DNA of 64,000 nt from Macrophomina tecta (lineage: Eukaryota > Ascomycota > Dothideomycetes > Botryosphaeriales > Botryosphaeriaceae): assembly GCA_024180945.1 (NCBI GenBank), contig JAKSGN010000038.1:1302001-1366000 (forward strand), in the 5' to 3' direction. Both the position numbers and the translations under genes were made by a program. A model generated the notes under the pieces. It was not told where the DNA came from, did not search any database, and worked only from the letters and a program-made list of their open reading frames with translations. Positions 22,631 through 33,885 of the stretch are shown in pieces. Position 1 is the first letter of the stretch. The number at the start of each line of letters is the position of its first letter.

Positions 22631-22648
22631 AGAGAGAGAGAGAGAGAG
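22631..22648 (+). repeat. (AG)n microsatellite
   Basis: A run of AG dinucleotides lies 35-52 bases upstream of the MCCB start codon (CT on the coding strand). It probably sits in the 5' leader or core promoter. Confidence 0.85.
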
Positions 22649-23560
22649 GAGAGAAGGTGCAGTGGTGTTTGGAGCTGTGGGCGCGGTACAAGGGCTCGGG
22701 GGTGTGGAGAAGAGCCGAGTGTAGCCGCTGCGTTGCGGGGGATCAGATCCAGCGCGGCTCCACACTCTTCCCGCTCCTAGCGCCTCCGGCCCGAGGACGC
22801 CTGACGAACCAGGATCTTTCTCGGCTTAAGCTAATACTCTTGAGCATTCATCTTTTTTCACTCTGGACACCAAGACCATTTGCATTGGGTCGTCTCTGCG
22901 GGAGGCTTCAATGTGTAGCCCAGCTTTTGAGCTGGTCTATACATAAGGCCTCTTCGCCATGGCGGCCAATTTCAAGCTCAATGCCCCATCTCCACATAAG
23001 ATACGGAGGCGCATATGATGATGTCCGCCTCTCCATGCTTTGTTGACTTTGCAATCGAAAGTGCGTCTCATTGATGATTGAGGAGGAATAAGCCGAGCTA
23101 ACTAGTCTTGCCCGACTGACGAGTCCCAGCAAGTGTGTTGGGAAACAGTAAGGCAGTTTACTCAGCAGACCGTCTGTACGCCGCTTTCAATGACACATAA
23201 GGTACAGTGTCAGCAATTGCACAGAAGTGTATCGTAAACTGCCTCCCTCATTCACAGATGCAAAATTTCCGGAAAGCAGCGTGTTAAACTGACCGCTAAG
23301 CGGACGCTGGCGAAGTGACGACGTGCAGCCTGCTTCGGTACCAATGTCCAAGCGAGAAATTTTCGCTCGGTACCAAGTTGAGACAGCTGCCCGCCACACA
23401 ACGGGAGAATATTCGGAATTTAACGGGACAAATTCGAAAAGACAAAGAAAAGAAAAATGAAGAAGGGAGAGTAAATGCGTCGCAATGCAGAGACAAAGTG
23501 GGAAGGGCAGAAACTACCCAAGGCTATAAAGTATCGCGAATTAAATAAGCAAAACTACAA

Positions 23561-23770
23561 GTCGCCCCGGACGGCGACTCGCAGAAACCCCCCTCCTCCG
23601 AGGCCTGACGGCTGTTGGAGGGGAATTTTTTGCGGTCCAGATGTGTAATGGGGTTGTCGATTGGGTCAAGTGGTAGTGGTGAGAGTTGAACCCGCAGACC
23701 CAGCGAAGGGTCCTTGGGGCCACCGGTGACGGCGACATCGCTGGACTAAGCCAGCTGTATCACCGGTGGC
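23561..23770. other. Nested inverted repeats, tRNA-like promoter boxes
   Basis: Several perfect stems occur within 210 bases. GTCGCC/GGCGAC pairs at 23561-23578. A CCCCTCC/GGAGGGG pair lies around 23590-23622. An 11-base inverted repeat (23719-23729 with 23760-23770) encloses a second stem, GCTGG/CCAGC (23740-23744 with 23751-23755). GGGTC/GACCC-type pairing is also seen near 23695-23713. On the minus strand, TGGCTTAGTCC and GGTTCAACTCT resemble the A and B boxes of tRNA genes and lie about 50 bases apart. A full cloverleaf does not form: G18G19 and a matching acceptor stem are missing. A tRNA-derived SINE remnant, another structured RNA or chance are all possible. Confidence 0.35.
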
Positions 23771-23933
23771 ACTTAATGGAGATAGCTGAACAGTTTATAT
23801 ATTGCAGATACTCTGGGTATAGAAAACATGGGCTCCTGCCCACCAACGCCTGAGGCATGAAGGAAGATGAGAAATGCTCAGGCAGAACTATATCCTCTCA
23901 ACTCCCACCATGATAACTGAAGCATCTCCGCCA

Positions 23934-25827
23934 TCAACCCCATCTCCTCCCAAACACCCACCATATCAGAATTTCGCACAAGCTTTCCGGCTGCTCTCGC
24001 TTTATGCTCCTCCTCTCCTGCACCTCATCCCCTGGATCCGATAGCACTGTCACGTACACCATCTGGCATCCCCGCGGTTGGCTCATCTCATCCTTCGGCG
24101 CAATAATACCCCCCTTCTCCTCGAACAGATCACCAAGCACCCCACCATCCTTCTCCCCCGCAGCATCCAATACTGACGCCGCGGCCCACCGCTCAGACTT
24201 GACGCCGCGCTTGTGCCTCTTCGCATCGAACAGCGCCTCGAAACCGGCATCCGTATCCGCGCCGGGGCGCGCTCTCCAGAGACACCAAGCCTGCGCGCGC
24301 ACGTGCTCACGGATGTTGAAGAGAGTGGACAGCTCATCTGCCTCGCTATCAGGCAAAGCGAGGATGTCCGCGCGCGCTCGCCTCTCCCGAAGGAGAGGCC
24401 GGGTATGCCGGGCGGCATTGAAGAGCAAGGCAAAGGGGTGTGAATCATCCTCGTGTGCAGACGACCAAAGGCTCCAAGCGTGGTTGCGGGGCTCGAAGAG
24501 GTCGCGGAAAACATGGTTTCCGTCGGTCGGACCGAAGGACGTGGTGGTCCAGAACGAGTAAGGAGGATGGGTGTTGTCGTGTTCGCAGGCGCGATACCAA
24601 TTGGTGCGACTACGGGTGGGTTGTTAGCATCGCGTAATGATCAACAGCAGGGACGGAAGGGACCTACCAGTAGACGCAGGTGAGGGAGGAGTACGAACGA
24701 GAAGAACGCCGGGTGCGCTCCCACATCGTCCAGCATTCGCGGTGGAAGTTGGTGCCGCATTGGGCCTTGCACCAGACGAGATCGGCGAGCTCGTTCGTTG
24801 CCATGGAGGATTGGCAGATGGGGCATTCATCGTCGGTGGTCTTGCGCCGTGCGTGGTCCTGTGTGCAAGGCGCCGGTTCGGGAGCCGGTGGTGCTGTGGG
24901 AGCAACAGGGGAAATCATAACGGAGTCTACCGGAGATGGCACTCCCTCAGGGATTGCGGCAGGGGACGTCGCTTGCTGAACGGGCGTAGTAGTTTGGTGA
25001 GCCTGCGGAGGAGATACGGGAACTGTAGTAGAGGGAGCTCCAGTTTGGCCAGCGAGAACGGCGGTTCTTGGACGACTTGGCGCAAAGATTCCGGCGTAGT
25101 CGCGGACATGTCCTGGTGCATGCGAGCTGTTGACGGCAATTGGTTGTCTTTGCGCAGTGAAAGTGAATTCGCTCCTCGGCGGGGAGGGAAGGCTTTCCAG
25201 CGTGCTCATTCGCGACGAAGTGAAAGAGGCGACCCGAGGAGACGAAGCAAGAGTCGGCCGAATGCGCTCACGGCTGACAGATTGCAGACCGGAGGTGCGC
25301 TCCACGGTCTCAATTATCTCTTCCCTCGGGGTGTTGTACGCCTCCTGGACTGTGGTAGGCGCAGTGGCTCGTGGACTGTGTGTTTCACTCGCACCAGTTT
25401 GTCTCGCCCGTATCGGCGAAGAAGCAGAAGTGTTTGGAGATACGCGAGCACGAGGGCGTTCCGAGACCCGGGGGCTTTGTTGTTCAACGGCAGCCCGCCT
25501 GCGAAGCCATATCGTAATCTCATGGTCCCATCGTGAAGCGACCTCAGTGATTTGAGACTTTCTGTGATATCTCACGCAAAGACCATGCCCAGCCATTGCC
25601 CTCAGCTTGCTTGAGCGAGCGTCAGGATCTCTGAGGTCGGCCTCAGTGAAGCTGCGTAGCAGGGCCTCGAAGGAAGAGATATCTGCGCTGTTGACGATGT
25701 TCCAGCACCTTCGGCCTTGAGTAGGAGCGTATCCGACGCAAGAAAACCTGCCCTTTTCGGGGTTGGTGGGCTCGGTAATCTTGCAGAGCTCTCGGTATAT
25801 TTCCCTCTGAGATAAGGCACCAGCCAT
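23934..25827 (-). CDS. RING-finger protein, probable E3 ubiquitin ligase
   Basis: Two exons (24668-25827 and 23934-24609) encode 611 residues from ATG 25827. The 58-base intron splits the codon of the last zinc-binding Cys. The N-terminal 115 residues form a compact conserved-looking part with Cys at about 30, 41 and 83. Residues 120-330 are Ser/Thr/Pro-rich and disordered. The RING-like finger spans 335-387: C335-x2-C338, then C353-x3-C357, H362, C365 and C384-x2-C387. The roughly 220-residue C-terminal tail has Trp-rich motifs (NHAWSLWSS, AWCLWRARP). A RING of this kind normally recruits an E2 enzyme for ubiquitin transfer. Its substrate and location are unknown, and no membrane segment is seen. 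An in-frame upstream extension without ATG exists but is unlikely to be translated. Confidence 0.75.
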
Positions 25828-27695
25828 TGTGATAAGCGGAGCCGGACGGACCGGAAAAAGAAACGAGTAAAGATGAACAACTGGGGTATCTTGGAATGCG
25901 AGCAAATGCTCTGTCGTCGCTGATGATTCGAAAGAACGGTGGCTACACAAGGCGAACACATTTAAGGTGAACCATCCTGGCCCGGCTCTCGACTTGCTGG
26001 GGCGCAGCAAGGCGGACGAGGCCTCGGTGTCTAAGACTGCGCCATGCCTCAGAGAGTCTGCAGGATTCCATCCATCCAGATGATGGGGACGAAACCCTGT
26101 CTGCGAAGCAATCAGAGAGCGGTGTGGTTGTGGCTTCCCTGCATACGCGCTCGCCTACGCCGCACACGTGATTCCAAAAGGCCCAAACAGGCAGTGATTG
26201 CAAGGGTGGGGAACGTATAAGGACAAGCGTGTTTCGTACAGCCGCCGCTGTGCTGTACATGGCCTTGCTGCCTTCGGCAAGACTTGTGCTGCGCCATTGC
26301 GGCACGGGCTGGAGCTGCTGTCATTAGTGGTTGCTCGGGGCCTGGATGCTCCGGCCATCTGGATGAAGGATCTACACAGGGGAATTGTCGTAAGAATAGA
26401 ATTTTGCTGCAGGTATTTGCGCTTTTCGAAACTTTCTATGAGCCAGGTGGGAAGGTCTGCTGATCGGAAAGCTGGCCCCCATAGTCTACGATAAGACATT
26501 TTGGAGTGGAAACGTAGAGAACATGAAATCACGTCACTTCGGCTTGCGCCAAATGTTTCGGATTACTGCAGTCTTTAGCATTTATTCGGTAATGCGCAGA
26601 GACGCTGGGTGGGGCGCGTGTAGGTCCGAGATAGGAGATACGTAGAAGCAGAGACACAATGCTGGTGGACGAAAGAGAGATGGTCGTTGCGAGTAGGGTC
26701 ACGATCCGCATAAAAGCGAGATGAGTAATGGTGCATGGTGTCCAACCACTTCTCCTCGCAATGCGTATGCCCTGGAGGGATGCGTGAGACGTCCGCGATT
26801 CATGCAGTTCAAAAGAGGAAAGGCGAATGCCACGCCGCACAACTGGGCAGCTGCATGGCCAAGCGCCGTGCCTCAGGCCCGTCAGCTTGTTCACGACCGA
26901 CGCGCTGGGGTTGGCCCGACTCAGCCTCGCTGGCTGCCGACGCACTTTCTGGTAGCCGCTGAATAAACGGCGATTGCTCCGAGCTGCTTCAGGCGCCTCA
27001 TGACGCAGAAAATCGTCTGACGAAACCTCGCCGAACTTGCTGCGCGGGAGCGGGAGCGGGAGCGGGAGCTGAGGTTATATGCGCGAAGCCACTAAATTGA
27101 CTCTTAACGGATTGCTGACAGAGCACGGTGCCCAAAAATGTATAGAAGCCAACTAGCCATTAAAGCCATTTACGAGCACAAACCCTTAAGCTCCAGCACC
27201 CCTTGGATTCATGAGGAAGTGGTCCAACAAATGATCGGTCCACGTTATTGTAGCTCTTTGCTATCTGTGGGCACGCTTATTGGGTAGATCTTTATTTAGC
27301 CTTTGTAGTTAATCTTATGATAGTATCTCTAGCTTCCTCCTTCTTTCTTGCTCTTATTCTATCCCGGCCACAGATCCCGATCTGAGCATGCGGCATCCTC
27401 GGCTCGACAGCCACCGAATCATATTGCTCGCGCGGCACAGCTACCCCAACCACAGCGCGGCTTTCTACATCGGGAGTGCGACGAGATGCCAACACCGCAT
27501 CCCACCCCGGATTCTTTCAACGACAATAAAGCAGCCCCCCTTCCTCGACTATGCATTCCTAGCAATGCCTCTCTTTTTCTTTCTTCTTCAAATGCCCGCC
27601 GACGAACCGTCTCGCACCTCGCAAAATCCCCCCCACACCAACCCCGCAAAATCCTCGACAGCCCGCCACCACCTCCAGCAGATCCAGCACCTGCC
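25828..27695. other. Intergenic, divergent promoters
   Basis: 1.9 kb between the RING gene and the plus-strand flavoprotein monooxygenase. It holds small overlapping frames without domains and four perfect copies of CGGGAG at 27045-27068. The last 150 bases before the monooxygenase are C-rich on the plus strand, consistent with its 5' leader. Confidence 0.5.
27045..27068 (+). repeat. (CGGGAG)4 tandem repeat
   Basis: Four perfect hexamer copies lie about 630 bases upstream of the monooxygenase start. Function unknown. Confidence 0.9.
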
Positions 27696-29768
27696 ATGGC
27701 CCCCAACCAGACGGACGTGCTAATATGCGGCGCTGGCTCGGCCGGCCTCTGCGCCGCGGCCTGGCTCGCCCGCTACAACGTCCCCTTCGTGCTTCTCGAG
27801 CGGCGCTCGGGCCCGCTGCGGACGGGGCAGGCGGACGGGGTGCAGTGCCGGACGGTCGAGGTGTTCGAGAGCTTCGGGAGCGCGGAGGAGCTGCTGCGCG
27901 AGGCGTACCACGTGCTGGAGGTGGCGTTTTGGGCGCCGCGGGACGGAGAGGAGGAAGGTGCAGGCGGAGGTGGGATTGTGCGGACCAAGGTCTCTGCCGA
28001 CACCCCGGCCGGGCTGTCGCATCTGCCGCACGTTATCTTGAATCAGGCGAGGGTGAATGACTTGCTGATTGGGGCGGTGCGGCGCGCGGGCGGGCCGGAG
28101 ATCGAGTACGGGTGGGAGGTGAGGGGAGTGAGGGTGGACGAGGGGGTCGCGGCGGATCCGGAGGCGTATGCGGTGAGCGTGGTTGCAGAGAAGGGGGGTA
28201 GGGAGGAGGAGTGGAGGGCGAAGTATGTGCTGGTGAGTGTTGTTGGTGTCTGGAGAAGGGAGGTGTGCTGTTCTGACGCAGTGCGGACAGGGTTGCGATG
28301 GTGCGCACAGCTTGGTCCGCAAGTCGCTGGGGATCCAGATGGTCGGGGACAGCAGTGACACTATCTGGGGCGTCATGGACGTCTATCCGCGAACCGACTT
28401 CCCGGATATCCGCAAGAAGGCTATCATCCGCTCTCATGCTGGCAGTCTGATCATCATCCCCCGCGAAGGCGGCTCCCTGGTCCGTTTCTACATCGAACTT
28501 CCGCACGGTGTTGCAGCGAAGGACGTCAAGGTCGCCGACCTGCATGAAACCGCGCGCCAGATTTTCCAGCCCTATAGTATGGAGTTCGCTGAGACCTCTT
28601 GGTGGTCCGCCTACGCCATCGGCCAACGTTTAGCAGACCGCTTCACTCAGTCCAGCCGAGTATTTCTCACCGGAGACGCATGCCACACGCACTCGCCCAA
28701 GGCCGGCCAGGGCATGAACGTCAGCCTTCAAGACGGCTACAACATCGGTTGGAAATTGGGCTCCGCATTGAGCGGACAGACCCATCCCTCCATCATCAAC
28801 ACATACGTTACGGAGCGCTACAAAGTCGCTGCCGATCTCATCGCTTTCGACAGGAGCTTCTCACGGCTTTTCAAGACCGGCAAGGATGCACCGACCCCGG
28901 AGTACGTCAGTGAGCAGTTCATCATGGCAGGGCGCTACATGGCAGGCTTGACGGCGCGGTATGACGACTCTGCCATCATTGATAGCAAGGGCAGTGCAGA
29001 GAATTTGGCCAAGAACGTCACCGTGGGAATGCGATTCCCCAGCGTGCAGGTAGTGAGATTCTGCGACGCGAAATCCATGCAGCTAGCAAAAGCGCTACCG
29101 GCTGATGGGAGGTGGAGGCTGGTTGTGTTTCCGGGTGAAATTGCGGATCCAGCTACAATGGTGAAATTACAAGAGGTACCTCGCTCCATACTGCTTGTCC
29201 TTGTAATTTTAGGCTCTCGAGACCGTTCACTGAATCTGGTATTGTAGCTCGCACATTTCCTCGGAGGAAAACAGGGCCTCATTCCGAAGTTTACTCGGTC
29301 GGGCACCGACGTTGACAGCTTCATCGAAGCCATTGTAGTACTCAAGGGAAACCGCTTGTCGATAGAGCAGGATCAGATCCCGGAATACTTCTGGCCGGTC
29401 ACTGGGAAGTGGAGAATGAGAGGTGAATTTCTCTGTAATATTTTAGTTTCCTCACGATATTTATTGACGGCGGTTTCTTTCAGATCTCCACAAGGTATAT
29501 GTCGACGATGAAGACTACAAGAACATACATGGCCGTGCATATCAGCACCTCGGCATAGACCCATCAAAAGGTGCTCTCATCATTGTGCGGCCAGATCAAT
29601 GTAAGTTACGGCCTACGGTCGGATTGTGCATCGACACTCTGCTGACTATGTACAGATGTCGCAGCAACGTACCCTCTGTCAGATGTCCGATCAGTGGAGA
29701 ATTTCTTTGCTCATTTTGGGGCCACAAACTTGCAAAGTTCATCAGAAAGAGTCTCGGAGAGACTGTAA
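27696..29768 (+). CDS. FAD-dependent phenol 2-monooxygenase-type enzyme
   Basis: Five exons (27696-28232, 28291-29175, 29248-29422, 29484-29600, 29656-29768) give 608 residues, typical of fungal phenol hydroxylases. The N-terminal Rossmann motif is CGAGSAGLCAAAWLA (from residue 11). The DG motif, GCDGAHSLVRKSLGI, starts exactly at exon 2. The FAD-ribityl GD motif is LTGDACHTHSPKAGQGMN, followed by LQDGYNIGWKL. The C-terminal 180 residues match the thioredoxin-like dimerisation domain of this group (LIIVRPDQYVAATYPL, ENFFAHFG). The family uses NADPH, FAD and O2 to ortho-hydroxylate phenols or related aromatics, in catabolism or secondary metabolism. The substrate cannot be told, and no catechol dioxygenase lies nearby. 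The protein should be cytosolic; no signal peptide is present. Confidence 0.9.
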
Positions 29769-30237
29769 GATTAATGACATGTAATACCGGCGCGGGATGA
29801 GCTGCCGATGTTACCCTTTACAGCCCGGGAAACTGCGAGACGGCTTTTTAATTGGAATACGGTGAGTGAAGGGCGATATTGACGCCCTTTTTTTTTTTTG
29901 ACACAACAGTATTTCAGAGGAAGCCAATAGTCTGTAAACCTTGTGAAAATGAATACTTTTCAAGTAGGCTTGATCGGCAGAGGACATTGGTTGCAGCCAT
30001 GCCATTGTAACATTACTTCGGCGCAACCATTAGCAAATTACTAGATGGGCCATGAGCTACGTGAGTCGCAGATATCAGGCGAATACGAGGAAAAAGAACG
30101 GTGGTCGTTGGAACTTGTTTGCACAGCCAGTAGCGATTGGCATCTAAACTTTTGAGCATCAATATTACAATATTTAGCTACCGAGACGATTTCAAGAACC
30201 AAAATGCAGCAAGGCAATTTGGCAACCAACCGATCGT
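29769..30237. other. Convergent 3' intergenic region
   Basis: 470 bases between the convergent monooxygenase and CCDC47-like genes, AT-richer than the genes. A short T run lies near 29889-29900. No gene is seen. Confidence 0.6.
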
Positions 30238-31712
30238 TTATGCTCTCATAACCCTCTTTCTCTGGCTCCTGCGCAGATCCTTTTCCCTCTCCTTCTCCAA
30301 GTATTTCCTCTGCTCATCAGCACTCAGATTCTTGAGCTTCCTTTCACGCTCAGCCTTCTTAGCCTTGTCGGCCTCGAGCTTCCTTTCCTCAGCCCTCTCC
30401 TCCTCATCAACCTTCTTGATCTTGCGAATTTCCTCCTCACGAGTCTGCTTGACGCGGCGCAGAGCTTCCGGACGGAAGTGGGCAACATTGACGAGCTGAT
30501 CGGGCATGCGCAGGAAGTACTGGAACAGAGGGAGGATGTGGTCGTACTTATCGTCGGACGGGAGAGCGAACGAGAGGGAGACACGCTTGCGAGAGACAAT
30601 ATCGTCCAGCCTGCTTAGGCGTAAGTATGAAAATGGCAATCGAGTTTAAGAAGAAGCTATCCATTCAACGCTGGCCTGGGGAATGACTCACTTTTTGGGC
30701 TGATCCATTGGCTGGTCAGAGACGACGATGGCCTCAAGAGACTCGCCAGCTTGCTCAATGAGTTTGATGAGCTCGGGCGTCAGTAGAGTGTCGGTGATCT
30801 CGGCGCTCTCGCTCATGACGGTGTAGAAGATGGGAAGCTTGGCGTGGTCCTTAGTGGAGGTGAGAGAAATATCGTAGCGGTCGTCCCTCAGAGCTTTCAT
30901 CAAGTTCTTGTGTACGACGGCCCAGACGAAGCCATCATAAGTCGAGTTGGGGGCCTTAGCAGCGCCGGGAACGAGCTGGCTCTCCTTGCCATCGAAGGCA
31001 TAGATGGTAGCCTCGACGCGCTCGGCGGGAGGGTTGATACTCTCGAAGAAAAGACCAAGGATGGACTCGCCGTAGCGGATCAGAGGGTTGTAGCGCTTGA
31101 GCAGAGACAGCTTGATGTCGATGAAAGCCGCGTTCTGGCGGCCGGTGGCGTAGATCTGGTACTCGTTGGCCGAAACCTCCTTGATCAGCTCGTCGGTGTT
31201 TCCGAGCCCCTCGGCGCTGAGCTTTGCAAGGCCGCTGGCCTGGACATCCTCGACCGTCGGCGCCTTCCTGCCAGAGAAACCGACGCTGGCGAATTCCTGG
31301 CGCAGGAGCGGGGCAGATTTTTGCACGAACGCATCGGCCTTGCGCCGGTTTGCGCGCTTGCCCCAGACGTGCAGGAGCACGACAATGACGATGAAGGGCA
31401 GGATAAAGGCCTCCTGGTAGAAGTCGGCAAGGGTGGTGCGCTCCCAGACTCGGTACCACTTGGTGTAGGGGCGAGCCGCGCCAGTCTCGAAGGAACCCGG
31501 GGCAGAATCGCTCACGCTGACGGGCGAGATGGAAGCCGGACTAGGGTCCGGGGCTCCAGCAAAGTCGGCGAAGTCTGAGAGATTGGGGTCAGCGGTCAAT
31601 GGCTCTGCAGAGTGGGAGCTGGCCCAGTCGCTGGCGCTGGCGTACCGGCATCGCCAGAGGCGGGTGACGGCGACGGCTTGGAGCCGATGATGTTGTTGAG
31701 GAAGTTGGCCAT
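30238..31712 (-). CDS. CCDC47-like ER membrane protein (DUF1682)
   Basis: Three exons (31646-31712, 30692-31574, 30238-30610) encode 440 residues. The N-terminus is Ser/Pro-rich with an acidic DADFADFAG patch. One transmembrane helix lies at about 78-94 (FILPFIVIVVLLHVWG). It is followed by the globular DUF1682 domain (FSGRKAPTVEDV, YAFDGKESQLVPGAA, YDGFVWAVVHKNLMKALR). The C-terminus is a long, highly charged coiled coil (EEEIRKIKKVDEEERAEERK) ending in a basic KEREKDLRRSQRKRVMRA tail. Vertebrate CCDC47 is part of the PAT complex, which helps newly made multipass membrane proteins fold at the translocon, and the basic helix contacts the ribosome. The fungal homologue is presumed to act similarly. 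No signal peptide is obvious, unlike the animal protein, so topology may differ. Confidence 0.85.
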
Positions 31713-32246
31713 CGTCACGGCGACCTCTGGAGCCACCAGAAGATGGCAGCAAGTTTCGGTTGGCGGTCGGTGAGAGAGGTTGGGGGATGGAAGAGCAGTT
31801 GAGCAACGTCGTCGTCGGGGCAGCTGCGGCAAAGCAAACTTGGCGCGGCTTTGGCTCTGCTTGGGCTCTGGGGCCGAGGCTTGCAGGGTCTGTGCGGCCA
31901 CGACTATCATTCAGCAGATACGCGATTCTATCACCAACCACGCTCTTTAGCCCAGCCCGCCTTCGTACGCCTCTCGCTCGGCGTCGCAGCAGCCACAGTC
32001 GTGATCGCTTCTTGGGCCGTTACGCTATTGCCCTTAATATCCAGTTCTTCGGCCTCAACACGCGATATCTGAGAAAACGCGACCATGTCACGGAGCTCTC
32101 TCGCTTGTTTCCCCACAAACCAGTCTGTCGGAGCGCTGTCACCGCCTGACGACAACTTGGCATTGAGCCTCACCAGCACCGCAATGTCCGAGATATGGTG
32201 ACAGCAAATTGAAATTAGTCTTATCTAAGTCTTGGTCTAGGGGGAA
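31713..32246. other. Promoter region of the CCDC47-like gene
   Basis: 534 bases between the CCDC47-like start and the end of the 2-hydroxyacid dehydrogenase, both on the minus strand. No independent gene is supported. Confidence 0.6.
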
Positions 32247-33555
32247 TTATTTCTTTTGCTCCGGGACCTGTGTCTTCAGAGTGCCTTGCTGCACTCCCAA
32301 CCTCAAGTTCTCCAACACAAGTAGCTCCATGTCGCGCTGAGCGCAAAGTTAGCTTGAATCACCTCCTGCCAGCGAGGCGCAGCGGAAACATACCTGAGTC
32401 TCGAAAGTCGCCGTTCCAATGTGGGGTAACAGCACGACGTTCTCGTTCTTGAGAAGGCCGGGGTGGATCTTCGGCTCCTCCTCAAACACGTCCAATCCAG
32501 CGCTCCACACCTTCCCAGAGTCCAAAGCCTCAACCAGGGCCGCCTCGTCCATGACCGGTCCTCTCGCCGTATTCACAATGACAACGCCATCCTTCATCTT
32601 GGCGAACTCCTGGGGGCCAATGATGTGTCTTGTTGCTGCGCTCAAGCCCAGGTTCAAGCTGATGACGTCCGAGGTGCTGAGGAGCTCGTCGAAAGAAACG
32701 TACTTGGCATTGCCGGCTTCGGCTTCTGTGCTCTCCGCGAGGCGCGAACGGTTGTGGTATTGGATCTTCATTCCGAAGGCTGCGGCGCGCTTTGCGACGG
32801 CGCGTCCAATGCCGCCCATGCCCAGGATACCCAGCGTCTTTTGGCGCGGGTCATGGCCGAGACCAAAACTAGAGCCTCTCCACTGGTCTGAGACCTGTCA
32901 GCTTGCGGTCCAGACAACACTGCTTTACTCTTTCTATGTTCACGGGTCTAAAGGCGTGCTTACTCTGGCGGACGGCGGTGAAAGGGACCGTGATACGGCG
33001 AAGGGCGCCGAGCAGGAGGAAAAGAGCTACATCTGCGGTTGCATCGTCGACGGCCTGCGGGGTGTTGGCAACCGAGATGCCTGAATCATGTATTAGCTAC
33101 AGCGTCCGCTCAATCAATTTTGGGGGTGGCGAGAGGCTGACCCTTGGCAGTACATGCGCCTACGTCAATGTTGTCGTATCCAGCGCCGTTGTGGCAGATG
33201 TACTTCAAGCTGTTCGGTAGTGCTTGGACCAACTCTGCGTCGAAAGGACCGGTGTACTTTGACGAAGATTAGTTATTGTCCTCAGGAAGCCCAGATGCAA
33301 GCTCAATGTACCTTTGTAGAGTCATTGCTGCGGTAAATGGCCACAACGTTGTCGTACTTGCCACTCTTCAGGTTGGATAGGAACTCTTCACGCGTGCCAG
33401 TGGGAAACTCCTGTTCATGGCCATGTGAGCACTTCCCATAGATAGCGTTTGGGGCACCAGCTCACCTGTAATTGCACAAACGAAGAGCACTCCTCCCACT
33501 CCTTGCGAGCATGGGTGATGTCACCGATCAAGAGGGCTTGTTTACCAGAAGACAT
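32247..33555 (-). CDS. D-isomer 2-hydroxyacid dehydrogenase (glyoxylate reductase type)
   Basis: Six exons (33466-33555, 33312-33410, 33142-33256, 32964-33080, 32394-32887, 32247-32336) encode 334 residues. The five introns are 55-76 bases long. The catalytic triad is present: Arg249 in NTARGPV, a Glu in VFEEEP (276-278) and His296 in LPHIGTAT. The nucleotide-binding loop is GMGGIG (163-168). After the second beta strand the sequence HNRSR has basic residues instead of an acidic one, which favours NADPH over NADH. Members of this family reduce glyoxylate, hydroxypyruvate or related 2-oxoacids. The closest role is probably like yeast Gor1, but the substrate is not proven. The C-terminus EQKK is not a peroxisomal signal, so the enzyme should be cytosolic or mitochondrial. 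It is divergent from a small ORF that starts 330 bases away. Confidence 0.92.
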
Positions 33556-33885
33556 GTTTGACGGTGGCGGGATTGTCAAATAAGGCACAGAGAGACTTCA
33601 CAATGCGGGGAGCAGGAGAAAGAGTATTTGAAGGGACGGGATGTTTTGCGAGAGGCGCGCAATGCCCCGCGACTGCGTGAATGTGACGCTCGGGAATTCT
33701 TTCGCGCGTTCGCGGGGTCCAGGGACCAACAATGACCTCATTGGCCGACCGAAGACCAAACGCCGCTTGACTCGGCCCACCGCCGGGCACACTTCGTCCG
33801 TCCCACACGGACTTTCTCCAGACTTACCTCGTCCACCCACCTGACCGCTCAAGCCACAGCGCACTCGGCATCTTGCAGCGTCGGC

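Larger units (their letters stand above)
22597..23933. other. Intergenic between MCCB and the RING gene
   Basis: 1.3 kb carrying the MCCB promoter side, an AG microsatellite at 22631-22648, and a hairpin-rich segment at 23561-23770 that is described separately. Short open frames show no domain. Confidence 0.55.

Noticed and set aside
23680..23770. Class II tRNA gene, minus strand
   Set aside because: A- and B-box-like sequences and a variable-arm-like stem exist, but the D-loop GG and matching acceptor and T stems are missing; kept only as a structured element.
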